Source: Gemmatimonadota bacterium (GTDB lineage: Bacteria; Gemmatimonadota; Gemmatimonadetes; Longimicrobiales; Gaopeijiaceae). From it: a stretch of DNA of 64,000 nt. Under the pieces are notes generated by a model. It had not been told where the DNA came from and did not search any database. It saw nothing but the letters and a program-made list of their open reading frames with translations. The DNA is taken from positions 170,342-234,341 of the forward strand of contig JAPPNN010000018.1 in NCBI GenBank assembly GCA_028873815.1, written 5' to 3'. Positions 8,721 through 17,930 of this stretch are shown here, piece after piece. Position numbers and translations under genes: made by a program. Numbering within the stretch: position 1 is the stretch's first letter; each line of letters starts with the position of its first letter.

Positions 8721-9968
8721 CTACCGCTCCAACGCCCACACCTGCACCGACTCGACTCCCAGGTCATCCGTGGCCTGCCCAAGGATGTAGTCGGCGCCGA
8801 CCTCAAGCACCGTCAGCCCCTCGGGCGTCTCAACGAACCCCAGCACCCGCCCTTCCGCGTTGAAGACCGTCCACAACGGTGCGGGCCTGTCCATGCCTGG
8901 AAGGGTCGCTTCCCGCACCCAGAGATGGTCCAGCGCGTCGACCAGCAATGCCCGGAATGCCGGGAAGCTCTCCACCAGCGGCATGCCCTTGTAGCCCTCG
9001 CGCGTCCATTCGAGACGGTCTCCGCTCAGGTTGGTGCGTTCCAGGGCGTCGTCGATCGCGCGGTCAACCTCTTCGCGCGTTGGTGCACGATTGGTGTAAT
9101 CGCGGCGAACGATGCGAGCGAGTTCGCCCGTCGTCCGGTCGTGGGCACGGATTTCGTAGTGATCGTCCGGTGCGAGAACGACCATCTCGCCCCAGGATGC
9201 CTCGTGCAGCGAGCGGCTGAACGGCAGCAGGCCGAACACCGCCATGCGGCCCTCCATGTTGATGAAGGACTCGCGCCCGGGGTGCTCCCCCAGCGAGACG
9301 AGCGTGCGACCGTCAGCACCACGCACTTCGTGGGTGATCCTCTCCCGCCGGTAGCCCGGGCCGCCCCCGGCGTCCACGATCCGCCCCAGGACGGTGCCGT
9401 CACGCATGGACATTCGAGGCTCGGCCGGGCGACCCTCCGCCTCGAGGACGAACGAGCGCCCCAACGCCCCTTCCGAGTCGAAGACGGCGATGGTATGGGC
9501 CTGGCTGTCCCACGCGACTATGGAGTCGCCCGGCCAGGAGGCCACCCCGGCGAGCGCCGTGAATTCCCCCGGCCCCTCTCCCGCCCGTCCCCAGGTGGCC
9601 TGGTGCACCCCGGCAGCATCGAACACGCGGATCTCGCCTGTCCCGGTGTTCGCGACGACGATGCGACCGCCCGGCAGCATCACGGCGTCGTCGGCCCCGT
9701 GCAACAGGTACGCCTCCTCGCCGGTCACTTCGCCGATCGACAGCGAGGGCTCCGGACCGATTCGCCACGGCAATCGCGAATTGTCGGCAGGGCGGGCGTT
9801 CTCGAAGATCCGGATCCCGGCGCTGTCCCGGGCCTGGGAGGCCGGGAGATCCTGTAGCGCACTTGCCGTGCTGCCGGAAGTCAGGTGGAAAACGACCGCG
9901 ATCAACGGCGCGACGCGCGTGGGCGCGCAGATGATGAAGCAGGCGGATTGCTGTTTCGAGCCAGGCAT
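8721..9968 (-). CDS. exported six-bladed beta-propeller protein
   Basis: From ATG 9968 the protein has 415 residues. I chose this start because it gives a signal peptide (MPGSKQQSACFIICAPTRVA) and has GGAG 8 nt upstream. After the signal comes ARDSAGIRIFENARP, a motif shared with three other loci in this window, then NHL/YncE-like repeats such as GRIVVANTGTGEIRVFDAAG and GRAGEGPGEF. Such proteins are secreted or periplasmic binding or scaffold propellers with no known reaction. The C-terminus (GADYILGQATDDLGVESVQVW) also matches its paralogues. The Shine-Dalgarno lies in a hairpin (9976-9995), which suggests translational control. Confidence 0.75.
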   Translation of the reverse strand: MPGSKQQSACFIICAPTRVAPLIAVVFHLTSGSTASALQDLPASQARDSAGIRIFENARPADNSRLPWRIGPEPSLSIGEVTGEEAYLLHGADDAVMLPGGRIVVANTGTGEIRVFDAAGVHQATWGRAGEGPGEFTALAGVASWPGDSIVAWDSQAHTIAVFDSEGALGRSFVLEAEGRPAEPRMSMRDGTVLGRIVDAGGGPGYRRERITHEVRGADGRTLVSLGEHPGRESFINMEGRMAVFGLLPFSRSLHEASWGEMVVLAPDDHYEIRAHDRTTGELARIVRRDYTNRAPTREEVDRAIDDALERTNLSGDRLEWTREGYKGMPLVESFPAFRALLVDALDHLWVREATLPGMDRPAPLWTVFNAEGRVLGFVETPEGLTVLEVGADYILGQATDDLGVESVQVWALER

Positions 9969-9975
9969 TGATGCA

Positions 9976-9995
9976 TCTCCTAATGTTTTAGGAGA
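9976..9995 (-). promoter_or_regulatory. inverted repeat sequestering a Shine-Dalgarno sequence
   Basis: Read on the minus strand, TCTCCTAA is followed by a 4-nt loop and TTAGGAGA, a perfect 8-bp stem. The 3' arm contains the GGAG placed 8 nt before the propeller start codon, and the 5' arm is its complement. The RNA could therefore hide its ribosome site. Alternatively the DNA palindrome could be an operator. Confidence 0.45.
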
Positions 9996-10029
9996 ATATG
10001 GCATGCGGAGCCGGCCGACGCCAGCCGAT

Positions 10030-10071
10030 GTCAACTCCAGTTCACACAATGTCAACCGGAGTTGACAGAAT
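10030..10071 (-). promoter_or_regulatory. tandem 21-bp dyad element before the propeller gene
   Basis: On the minus strand two 16-bp dyads, GTCAACTCCGGTTGAC (10066-10051) and GTGAACTGGAGTTGAC (10045-10030), are separated by ATTGT and start exactly 21 bp apart. The first is almost a perfect palindrome. The element abuts the TGA of the upstream CocE-like gene (10072-10074) and lies about 60 bp before the propeller start. It shares its design with the elements at 1310, 29515, 51325 and 56616. Confidence 0.55.
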
Positions 10072-11985
10072 TCAGTCCCTCACCACCCCCAGGGTCACCC
10101 GCGACGGGTAGTCCGGCCCCCGGTGCACGGTCTGGGACGCAACCAGGTAGTCCTCGGGGGCCGCCGTGTACGTGTTCACGAACTGCTGCGGGTTGCGGTC
10201 GTACGCGGGGAACCACGAACTCTGCACGTGCACCATGATCCGGTGGCCCGCCTTGAAGGTGTGGTAGCGGTCGCGCAGGTCGATGTGGATCGGAGTCACC
10301 TCACCGGGAACCATCGCCTCGGGGTGCTCGAAGCTGTTGCGGAAGCGGCCGCGCATGATCTCGCCCGCCAGGTGCATCTGGTAGCCGCCCATCGGCACAT
10401 CGCAGAAGGGCGAGTCCGGGGCGTCGTCCGGTTGGACGTCGATCACCTTCACGATCCAGTCGGAGTCGGTGCCCGTCGTCGACACGAAGATGTCGGCCAG
10501 GATCGGACCCGCGATGGTCAGGTCCTCCGTGAGCGGCTGCGACTCGTAGACGAGCACGTCCCGCCGCGCCGACGCGAAGCGCTGGTCCTCGACCTTCCAG
10601 AGATGCCCGAGCGTCGTGCGCTCCTCCGCCGAGAATGGAACGGGATTGTTCGGGTCGCTGACATAGCTGTCCGAGCCACCCGGGCCGGACGGCGGATCGA
10701 ACGACAGCGCGCGTTCGTCGGCCAGGTACACCGACACCGGCTCGACGCCCGCCGGCGGCCAGGTCTCGTGAGTGCGCCACACATTCGACCCGGTCTCGAA
10801 GACGAAGGCCTCAGGGGCCGCCCAGCCCTCCGCACCCCGCAGATGATTCTCGAAGAAGGGGAACTGGACGTCCCGCTGGAAGGTCACCGAAGTCTCGTCA
10901 ACGAACTCGATACACCCCAGGTGGTCACCGAGCATGCGCGACCACCCGCCGTGCAGCCACGGACCCGCCGCCAGCGTGTTCTCGATGCCCGGATTCTCCG
11001 CCTCGATCGTGCGGTAGATCGACATCGGCCCGTAGAAGTCCTCGGTGTCAAACCACCCCGCGACGTTCAGGATCGGGTGCCCGATGCCGCGCAGGTGCGG
11101 GAGCGCGTTCTGCCGCTGCCAGTACTCGTCGTACGTGTCGTGCTCGATGAAATTATTCCAGGCCGGGACATCGCCATGGAAATACAGGTCGTCGATGTTC
11201 GCCGCCGACCCCGCGGCCAGAAAGAATTCGTAGCCCGAGTCGGTGCCGTAGTCGAAGGCACCCTCCCGCGCGTCGGTGGGTCCATCTCGCCTGCGTGCGT
11301 TTCTGGCGAGCCAGGAGAATGCGTACATGACCCTGAAGGCGCCGTTGTGGTGCCAATCGTCCCCTATGAACATGTCGGAAGGGGAGGCTTGAGGTGACGA
11401 CGCTGCAAGCGCCGGGTGCGCATCCACCATCCCCATGACGGTCTGCCAGCCCGGGTAAGAGATCCCCCACTGCCCCACCATGCCGTTGTGGCCCTCCACA
11501 TTCGCGAGCGCCCACTCGATCGCATCGTAGTTGTCGGTGCTCTCGTCGACCGTAGTCGGCCCCTTGGGTTTCGGCGCCAGGGGGCGGATGACCTCGAATT
11601 CGCCCTCCGACCGGAACTTGCCGCGTACGTCCTGAAAGACGAACACGTAGCCCGCCCGGTCGAACTCGGCGGATGGCCCGAGCGGGTTGCGGTACTCGCC
11701 CGGCTCGTACGGCGCGATCGAGTACGGCGTGCGGAACAGCATGATCGGTACCGGCGCGGTCGCGAAGCGCGGCGTGTAGACGATCGTGTACAGCTGTGCT
11801 CCGTCCCGCATGGGGACCATGTGCTCGCTCTTATCGTAGTTGTCCTCGAGCCAGGCCAGATGGGCCCGGTCGCCACCGTTCGGGGCCTCGCGTGCGCGGT
11901 CCCAGGCCGAGCCTCCCGCAGGCGCCCCGGGTGAATCGCAGGCCCAGGCGCCGAGCGCCAGCAGAATTGCAACCTTCGTTCTCAT
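10072..11985 (-). CDS. CocE/NonD-family (S15-like) exported hydrolase
   Basis: This 637-residue protein has an N-terminal signal ending at a cysteine (LLALGAWACDS), so it is probably a lipoprotein. The alpha/beta-hydrolase core shows MVPMRDGAQLYTIVYTP, YVFVFQDVRGKFRSEGEF and the nucleophile elbow GISYPG with Ser176. GPWLHGG likely carries the catalytic His. The C-terminal part (VSTTGTDSDWIVKVIDVQPD) is the jelly-roll domain of X-Pro dipeptidyl-peptidase and cocaine-esterase proteins. The reaction is ester or amide hydrolysis of unknown substrates, and a peptide-scavenging role fits the other exported peptidases here. It reads toward the propeller gene and may share its transcript. Confidence 0.85.
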   Translation of the reverse strand: MRTKVAILLALGAWACDSPGAPAGGSAWDRAREAPNGGDRAHLAWLEDNYDKSEHMVPMRDGAQLYTIVYTPRFATAPVPIMLFRTPYSIAPYEPGEYRNPLGPSAEFDRAGYVFVFQDVRGKFRSEGEFEVIRPLAPKPKGPTTVDESTDNYDAIEWALANVEGHNGMVGQWGISYPGWQTVMGMVDAHPALAASSPQASPSDMFIGDDWHHNGAFRVMYAFSWLARNARRRDGPTDAREGAFDYGTDSGYEFFLAAGSAANIDDLYFHGDVPAWNNFIEHDTYDEYWQRQNALPHLRGIGHPILNVAGWFDTEDFYGPMSIYRTIEAENPGIENTLAAGPWLHGGWSRMLGDHLGCIEFVDETSVTFQRDVQFPFFENHLRGAEGWAAPEAFVFETGSNVWRTHETWPPAGVEPVSVYLADERALSFDPPSGPGGSDSYVSDPNNPVPFSAEERTTLGHLWKVEDQRFASARRDVLVYESQPLTEDLTIAGPILADIFVSTTGTDSDWIVKVIDVQPDDAPDSPFCDVPMGGYQMHLAGEIMRGRFRNSFEHPEAMVPGEVTPIHIDLRDRYHTFKAGHRIMVHVQSSWFPAYDRNPQQFVNTYTAAPEDYLVASQTVHRGPDYPSRVTLGVVRD

Positions 11986-12082
11986 GTACTCACGCTTTCG
12001 GGACAGAATCGTTCGACAACTTCACCCGGAGAAACAGATACGCTGCGTTGCCGTCCGGAGCGAGTCCGTCGATATTCGGCGC

Positions 12083-12907
12083 ATGAACACAACACGCGTG
12101 CAGGTCAGACCCGTCACGCCCGTGATCGGCGCCGAGATCCGCGGGCTGGATCTCGACGACGTCAGTGACTCCGACTTCCAGCTGATTCACGACGCGCTCA
12201 TGGATCACTGCGTTATCTTCTTCCGCGACCAGGACATCTCGATCGAGAGCCAGAAGGAGCTCGGCGCGCGCTTCGGCGAGTTGGTCGCGCATCCGAACGA
12301 TCCCGGGGTCGACGGGCACCCCGAGGTGATGCCGATCCACGCGGATGAGAACTCCCGGCGGGTCGCGGGCGAGCAGTGGCACTCCGACGTGTCGTGTGAC
12401 CCGCTGCCGCCGATGGGGTCGATGCTGCGGCTGCACACGGTGCCCGAGACGGGGGGCGACACGCTCTTCGCGAACATGTATGCCGCCTACGAGGCGCTCT
12501 CCGACCGGATGCGGGCGTTGCTGGACGGCCTGACCGCGGTGCACGACGGAGGGCCGTACTACCGGGAGACGAACCGGATCATCGGACGCGACGACGGCGG
12601 TCGCAGCTATCCGTCGGCCGAGCATCCGGTGGTACGGACGCATCCGGTCACCGGCCGCAAGGCCCTCTTCGTGAACCCGATGTTCACGCAGTACATCGTG
12701 GGCCTGCCCCCGGCGGAGAGCCGCGGGATCCTGGCGCTCCTGTACGAACACGTCGCGCGCCCGGACTTCCAGTGCCGCTTCCGCTGGCGCAGGAATTCGA
12801 TCGCGTTCTGGGACAACCGCTGTGCCCAGCACCACGCGATCTGGGACTACTGGCCGGCGACGCGGTCGGGTTATCGGGTCACGATCCGCGGGGAGGCACC
12901 GGTCTGA
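12083..12907 (+). CDS. TauD/TfdA-family Fe(II)/2-oxoglutarate dioxygenase
   Basis: This 274-residue enzyme starts at ATG 12083 (MNTTRVQVRPVTPVIGAEIR), which matches the usual TauD length; the upstream extension is not conserved-looking. The metal triad is visible as WHSDVS (His100, Asp102) and the distal QHHAIWDY (His250/251), followed by the 2-oxoglutarate-binding Arg in RSGYRVTIRG. The family oxidises substrates such as taurine, alkyl sulfates or phenoxyacetates with O2 and 2-oxoglutarate. The substrate is not identifiable. The gene is divergent from the CocE-like hydrolase gene. Confidence 0.88.
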   Translation: MNTTRVQVRPVTPVIGAEIRGLDLDDVSDSDFQLIHDALMDHCVIFFRDQDISIESQKELGARFGELVAHPNDPGVDGHPEVMPIHADENSRRVAGEQWHSDVSCDPLPPMGSMLRLHTVPETGGDTLFANMYAAYEALSDRMRALLDGLTAVHDGGPYYRETNRIIGRDDGGRSYPSAEHPVVRTHPVTGRKALFVNPMFTQYIVGLPPAESRGILALLYEHVARPDFQCRFRWRRNSIAFWDNRCAQHHAIWDYWPATRSGYRVTIRGEAPV

Positions 12908-12954
12908 GGGGTGCTGGGCGGCCGGGCGCGAGAGCCCTGTGGACCACCTGGATT

Positions 12955-13500
12955 GTGGCCAGTGCCATCGGCGGATGGATCTGTGCCGTCTTCGCACGAC
13001 CCGTCAGCATCGCCGTCGGCGGGGTGGTGGGCAACGTCCTGGGCCCGATTGCGGCCGAGGCGGCGGTGGGCGCGTTGACGATGGGGGGCATTCTGCTCGG
13101 GGTCGCTCTGGGGCAGTGGTTGGTGATTCGCGGAAGGGTCTCATGGGCCGGCCGGTTGGCGTTGGCGACGGCTCTGGCTGGGGCGGCGGGCGGTGCCGCC
13201 GCGCTGGGCATGTTGCAGGCGGTGGCGGGCGTCGCCGGTGAAGCCGGGAGCGTGGCTGTCGCCGTGGTGCCGGGATTGGCCGCATTCTGGGTCGTTCACT
13301 GGTGGGTGTTGAAGACGCGGATCAGTGCTCCTGGCCACTTTGCCGCGCTGGGCGTCGTCGCGCTGATCGCGGCCGTCCTGGGCACCGCTCTGGTCGGTGC
13401 GATCGCCGGTGATCTGGCAGGGCAAGGAATCGGTGGGGGCACCCTGGGGGCGGTCTATGCGGCGGTGACAGGGCGGAGGGTGATCGGAGCAGCCATCTGA
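12955..13500 (+). CDS. hypothetical membrane protein
   Basis: The frame is open from ATG 12772, which lies inside the dioxygenase gene. The only later start is GTG 12955, chosen here to avoid a 136-bp overlap, so the N-terminus is uncertain. The ~181 residues are rich in Gly/Ala and form about five hydrophobic segments (AVGALTMGGILLGVALGQW, AALGVVALIAAVLGTALVG). The sequence is low in complexity and I recognise no family. It lies between the dioxygenase and the first hicAB module. Confidence 0.55.
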   Translation: MASAIGGWICAVFARPVSIAVGGVVGNVLGPIAAEAAVGALTMGGILLGVALGQWLVIRGRVSWAGRLALATALAGAAGGAAALGMLQAVAGVAGEAGSVAVAVVPGLAAFWVVHWWVLKTRISAPGHFAALGVVALIAAVLGTALVGAIAGDLAGQGIGGGTLGAVYAAVTGRRVIGAAI

Positions 13501-13522
13501 TGCACCCCCCTTCCACGACACG

Positions 13523-13558
13523 ATGGTACTTGATTTAGTACCATAGTCCGTGTACGTT
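13523..13558 (+). promoter_or_regulatory. promoter and operator of hicAB module 1
   Basis: An inverted repeat with 8-bp arms, ATGGTACT (13523-13530) and AGTACCAT (13537-13544), overlaps a -35-like TTGATT (13530-13535). A -10-like TACGTT follows after 17 bp (13553-13558). The GTG start of hicA is 5 bp after the -10, so the mRNA would be leaderless. HicB antitoxins normally bind such palindromes to repress their own operon. Confidence 0.5.
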
Positions 13559-13563
13559 GGGTC

Positions 13564-13818
13564 GTGAGAACCAAGCACCGAAGGGTACTGGAGCGCGTCT
13601 TTGCGATACCCACGCCATCGAACATTCGGTGGCGGGAACTCGAGACCATGCTGCGGGCCTGCGGGGTCGAAATCGTTGAGCGTTCGGGATCCCGAATCGG
13701 ATTGCACCTGGGCAACGAGAGGATCGTCATCCACCGTCCCCATCCGAGACCGAACACCGGGCGGGCGACAGTCCGAGACATCGCGTTGTTCCTGAGAGCC
13801 GCAGGAGTGGAGCCATGA
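13564..13818 (+). CDS. hicA: HicA-type mRNA interferase toxin (module 1)
   Basis: This 84-residue protein begins at GTG 13564. It is a somewhat long HicA: NIRWRELETMLRACGVEIVE, then SRIGLHLGNERIVIHRPHP, where the His corresponds to the catalytic histidine in the double-stranded-RNA-binding-like fold, and VRDIALFLRAAGVEP. HicA toxins cleave mRNA. The stop overlaps the hicB start by 4 bp (ATGA). A paralogue with the same length and layout lies at 25820. Confidence 0.85.
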   Translation: MRTKHRRVLERVFAIPTPSNIRWRELETMLRACGVEIVERSGSRIGLHLGNERIVIHRPHPRPNTGRATVRDIALFLRAAGVEP

Positions 13819-14186
13819 TGGAGTACAAGGGCTACGTCGCCGAGGTGGAGTTCGACGACTCCATCGATGTCCTTCACGGGCGGATCGTGAACAGCGGTCC
13901 GTATCCAATCGCAACTTTCGAGGCAACGGATGCCAAGGAGCTACGGAGGGAATTCGAACGGTCGGTAGATGAATACCTCAAGTGGTGTGAGGAAGATGGA
14001 GTCGAGCCCAAGCGACCGTTCTCGGGGAAGCTGAATCTCCGCCTTGGCTCTGAACTTCACTCAGTCGTGGCCGAAGCAGCACTCGCCAACCGGATGAGCA
14101 TCAATTCGTGGATAGTGCAGGCGTTGCGTAGGAGCATCGGCGTCAAGGCAAACTACCGCGGCCTTGACGCCGACAAGAGGACATGA
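13815..14186 (+). CDS. hicB: HicB-type antitoxin (module 1)
   Basis: This 123-residue protein has the HicB partial RNase-H-like fold (MMEYKGYVAEVEFDDSIDVL, HGRIVNSG) and the helix DEYLKWCEEDGVEP. A C-terminal ribbon-helix-helix DNA-binding segment follows (GKLNLRLGSELHSVVAEAAL, MSINSWIVQALRR). It should neutralise HicA and repress the operator at 13523-13544. The tail is slightly longer than that of the paralogue at 26071. Confidence 0.87.
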   Translation: MMEYKGYVAEVEFDDSIDVLHGRIVNSGPYPIATFEATDAKELRREFERSVDEYLKWCEEDGVEPKRPFSGKLNLRLGSELHSVVAEAALANRMSINSWIVQALRRSIGVKANYRGLDADKRT

Positions 14187-14225
14187 TCCAGCCCGCGTAG
14201 CCCACGCCACGCGGCCAGGACCCCC

Positions 14226-17200
14226 TCACCACTCGAACACCGCCGCATCCCGGTTCAGTTGCAGCACCAGCACATCCGGGTCGATCACCACGCGCTCGGG
14301 CTCGAACCCCGCGCGAATCACGAACTCGGCCGACGCCCCGGCGCCCAGTTCCACCTCGGTACGGGCGTCGCGGTAGTCCTCGTTCACCACGGTGCGGCTC
14401 CCGTCGTCACCCTCGTCCGACCACCGCTCGCCCGAGGTCGCGCCCACCTGCACACGCATTCGCCCGGTTCCCGCGTTCTCCAGCGTCCCCCGCACCACCC
14501 ACTCACCGCCCTCCAGCGTCTTCGTCACGTCGGAGAACCTGTACTCAGGCACGACCACGTCGAAGAACCACTGCTCGGCGAACGCATCGAACGCCACCGT
14601 ATCCGGCGCGAAGTCCCGCAGCACGGCCAGCATGTCCTGAATCACGGGGAAGTCCGAGTCCGGGTTGTACTTCGCGATGAATGCCTGGAGCCCGGCGAGG
14701 ATGTTCTCCCGCCCCATCTCCTGCTGGAGCATCCACGGCACCCAGCCTCCCTTGTCATAGGTGACCGTTCCGTCCCCGGGCCGGGTCCCGTCGATCTCGA
14801 CCATCGGCCGCTCGGAGTCCACGAAACGCTGGTCGCCGTACATCTGCTCCAGCCGCTTTGCGAACTCGATCCGGTAGCGGTCGCCGTAGACCTGTTCGTG
14901 CAACAGCATCGTCGAGTAGTGGGCCATTCCCTCCGAAAGGATGTTGCCACCCGGACCCTGGCCGGGCGTCAGCAGATTGCCCCACCACTGGTGAGCGGCC
15001 TCGTGCGCGACCACCATGAAGGCGATGTGCGACCTGGGGTCGCTCTTCGCGAGGAAACCGATCCCCTCGCTGAAGGTGATGTTGGTCGGGAAGCCCTGCG
15101 CGTAGGTCGCGAAGGCCGCGAACTCCGAGATCTTGAGCAGATCCCACGGGAAGGGATAGAACCACTCGGAGAAGTACTTGCGCGCGGCGTCCAGCGCCGC
15201 CGACATCTCCTCGATGTTGTAGTCGTGCTCGGGGTGGTAGTAGATCGCGGTCCCGTCACCCTCCTTCACGGCGTACTTGCCCGCCACGACGTTGAACAGG
15301 ACCACCGGGTGGTCGGTCTCCCAGACCACCGTCCGCCGACCGTCCGCCACCTGGTCGCTGACCTTCTTCCCCACCCCGTTCGCTGTGTATTCCTCCGGTA
15401 GCGTGATCTGCGTGCGCACGGTAAAGGGCTCCCCTCCCCAGCCGAACAGCGGCTCGGTTTCGCCCTCGTAGAAGTCGTCCGGGTAGTCCCGGGGCTCGGA
15501 CGAGTTGTCGTCGTCCACGCCGATGTTGTCGAGGTAACCGGGAGTGGGCAGGAACGTGGGCGTGAACGCGGTCAGCACGATCCCGGACTCGAGGATGAAC
15601 TGCCCCGCGCCGCCCGCCTCCCTGCTCATCCCCCGCGGGAACTCGAGGTCGTAGCTGAAGCCGATCGTGAGCGAGTCGCCGGGTCCCAGTGGATCCTCGG
15701 GGGTGAAGACGAACAGGTTGGAACGGTCGTCCGGCTCGTGCGGTTCCCCGTTCAGCGTCCATTCGATCGGATCCCACTGACCGGCCGTGACCGGGATGTC
15801 CTCGTAGGCGTGGTCGCGGTGGTTATGGAAGGTGTACACGCCCTCGACGGCGACCGAGCGCTCGGCGGGCTCGAAATCCAGTTCCACGTCGACATCGGAG
15901 ACGGACGGCATCTCGAAGTCGGTCCAGGTCGCCACGTTTTCACGCCAGTAATCCTTGCCGGCCTCTTCCACAGCCGGGCCATCACGGCCGGCCCGTCCAC
16001 CGAAAAACAGCACCAGCGCAAGCGTGACGCCCGGCAGCGCGAACGGAACCAGCCGCACAGTGCCGATCAACAGGGGCTTCGGCCGCATTCGATGTACGAG
16101 CCGCGTTGCGTCGCGGTCCTGACGGCCGAACCACTTCACGGCCAGCGCGACGAGCAGCGGCACCAGACTCAGGTACAGGAGCCGATTGAGCAGCAGCTCC
16201 CGTCCATTGAGTGAGAAAGTGCCCATGTCGGTCCACTGGACGGCGTTCCAGGCCATCCAGTTCCGGACCCACCCGAACGGTTCGAGGATGGCCATCCGAA
16301 TGGCCGTGTAGAGGGTCAGGAACAGCCCGATGGCGTACACGACGTACCGGTTGCGGAAGAAGGCGAATAGTGCCGTCACCAGTGCCGCCCAGAAAATGAA
16401 GGTGGGCACCATTACGCCGCCCCAGGTTGCAACGAAGGGGAAGACGTCGAAGCCCACGGGGCTGCCCTCGAAGAGCTGCTGGTAGAGGATGACCATAGAG
16501 CTGGCGATAACGCCAATGACCAGGATCAGTCCGGCCACCATGCTGGTACCGATGGTCTTTCCAAGCAGGATCGAGCCTGTCCCGATGGGCGTCGAGTTGA
16601 AGATCTCGACGAGTCGGCGGCTGCGCTCCTTGTGCAGCGACTCGACCGTGTAGAAGAGGAGAAGGAAGCAGATCAGCAGGCTCAGCGTGTTGAGCTGCCG
16701 CACCGCCACCTCGCCCGAGGTCAGGAGCAGCCGCGAATTGAAGGGGCCGATCGCGACGAGGGTGGTGAAGATGGACTGGTAGAGGATCAGCGGCACGAAC
16801 AGGTACATTCCAGGTCGCCGGACCAGTTCGCGGACCTCCTCGCGGCCGATCACGCGCGCTGCCCTCCAGAATCCCAGGGGCTCGGTAGCCATGTCGAGGT
16901 CCCGCAGGGCTCGGGCCGCGCTGGTGGCCTCGGAGATGGCAACTTCATCAGCGCGGCGACGCCGGCCGAAGACGCGCACAAACGGCCAGGCGAGCAACCT
17001 GAACGGCCAGAGCACCCACCTGATCGGCCTGAGCGTTCGGGCAGTCCACGCCAAAAACCTCGAGCCGCTGTCGCCGCTTCGCAGCCGGCCGGCGTAGCTG
17101 GTGGCCGCGCCGGCGACCCCGAGCAATCCAATGGTCCCGATCACAACCCGGCTCAGGACGAAGCCCGCGTCGAGCTGCAGGGCGGCTGTGTTATAGAACT

Positions 17201-17930
17201 CGACTCCCCGGTCCACTGTGAGGAATGTTTCGTTCAGCCAGCGATAACCGGTCGGGTCGATGAGCATCAGCGTCCTGTTCCACTGCGGCGACAGCCAGTC
17301 GGGCGACCACGTGGTCAGGAAGCCGAGGGTGAAGAGCAGCACGGCGACGGGGAAGAAGAAGACCACGATCGGGCGGCGCGTCCACGTCCCCAGGAAAAAC
17401 GGCACGCCCGCGAAGAGCAGGACTTGAGGCAGTGCGAAGACCAGCGTGGGGAACAGGTAGCTCCCCAGCGCGAACGGGCCGATGTGCCGCGCATCCTCGC
17501 CCGCCACAACGATGTGGTTGAGCACCGCGGACATGCCCAGGTAGAGGAACCAGATCAGAAAGAAGACGCCGATGGCGCCGGCGAACTTGCCCCACACGTA
17601 CTCACGCGGCGTGAGGCGGGTCGAATGGAAGACCTCGACCACCTGGAGCTCCAGATCGCGGATCACGACGAGTCCGGCCGCGATGGCCAGGAACCAGGCC
17701 CCGATACCCATGACGGCAACACACTGGAGCATGCTTTGCGCGAATACGGAGGTGACGTGCGACCGTTCACCGCCTACCGTGGCATCGCCGGATGAGATTG
17801 TGACGGCCCCCTGCGACCACCCCCACGCCAGCAGGAGCAGGATCGCGAGGAGAACCCAGTAGAGGGGCCGGCGGATTCCCGACCGGAAGTCTCGTACGCT
17901 TACGGCCCACCAACGGGCGATGGCGCTCAC
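14226..17930 (-). CDS. ABC-2 type permease fused to M1-family aminopeptidase
   Basis: This 1234-residue protein starts at GTG 17930, overlapping the ATPase stop (GTGA). Residues ~1-630 hold two ABC-2 permease halves with about 12 membrane segments (GIRRPLYWVLLAILLLLAWG, then EEVRELVRRPGMYLFVPLIL). Residues ~660-1234 form an M1 metallopeptidase domain with the zinc motif HEAAHQWWG (His976, Glu977, His980) and Glu1000 in LSEGMAHY. The spacing to this Glu is one residue longer than the usual HEXXH-X18-E. A catalytic-type Tyr appears in VTYDKGGWV. I infer a membrane-anchored peptidase coupled to an ABC exporter. The fused architecture is known in Bacteroidota and Gemmatimonadota, but its substrate is not. 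Confidence 0.87.
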   Translation of the reverse strand: MSAIARWWAVSVRDFRSGIRRPLYWVLLAILLLLAWGWSQGAVTISSGDATVGGERSHVTSVFAQSMLQCVAVMGIGAWFLAIAAGLVVIRDLELQVVEVFHSTRLTPREYVWGKFAGAIGVFFLIWFLYLGMSAVLNHIVVAGEDARHIGPFALGSYLFPTLVFALPQVLLFAGVPFFLGTWTRRPIVVFFFPVAVLLFTLGFLTTWSPDWLSPQWNRTLMLIDPTGYRWLNETFLTVDRGVEFYNTAALQLDAGFVLSRVVIGTIGLLGVAGAATSYAGRLRSGDSGSRFLAWTARTLRPIRWVLWPFRLLAWPFVRVFGRRRRADEVAISEATSAARALRDLDMATEPLGFWRAARVIGREEVRELVRRPGMYLFVPLILYQSIFTTLVAIGPFNSRLLLTSGEVAVRQLNTLSLLICFLLLFYTVESLHKERSRRLVEIFNSTPIGTGSILLGKTIGTSMVAGLILVIGVIASSMVILYQQLFEGSPVGFDVFPFVATWGGVMVPTFIFWAALVTALFAFFRNRYVVYAIGLFLTLYTAIRMAILEPFGWVRNWMAWNAVQWTDMGTFSLNGRELLLNRLLYLSLVPLLVALAVKWFGRQDRDATRLVHRMRPKPLLIGTVRLVPFALPGVTLALVLFFGGRAGRDGPAVEEAGKDYWRENVATWTDFEMPSVSDVDVELDFEPAERSVAVEGVYTFHNHRDHAYEDIPVTAGQWDPIEWTLNGEPHEPDDRSNLFVFTPEDPLGPGDSLTIGFSYDLEFPRGMSREAGGAGQFILESGIVLTAFTPTFLPTPGYLDNIGVDDDNSSEPRDYPDDFYEGETEPLFGWGGEPFTVRTQITLPEEYTANGVGKKVSDQVADGRRTVVWETDHPVVLFNVVAGKYAVKEGDGTAIYYHPEHDYNIEEMSAALDAARKYFSEWFYPFPWDLLKISEFAAFATYAQGFPTNITFSEGIGFLAKSDPRSHIAFMVVAHEAAHQWWGNLLTPGQGPGGNILSEGMAHYSTMLLHEQVYGDRYRIEFAKRLEQMYGDQRFVDSERPMVEIDGTRPGDGTVTYDKGGWVPWMLQQEMGRENILAGLQAFIAKYNPDSDFPVIQDMLAVLRDFAPDTVAFDAFAEQWFFDVVVPEYRFSDVTKTLEGGEWVVRGTLENAGTGRMRVQVGATSGERWSDEGDDGSRTVVNEDYRDARTEVELGAGASAEFVIRAGFEPERVVIDPDVLVLQLNRDAAVFEW

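Noticed and set aside
16632..17795. Plus-strand open frame opposite the ABC permease
   Set aside because: It is a shadow of the permease coding strand with no recognisable protein features.
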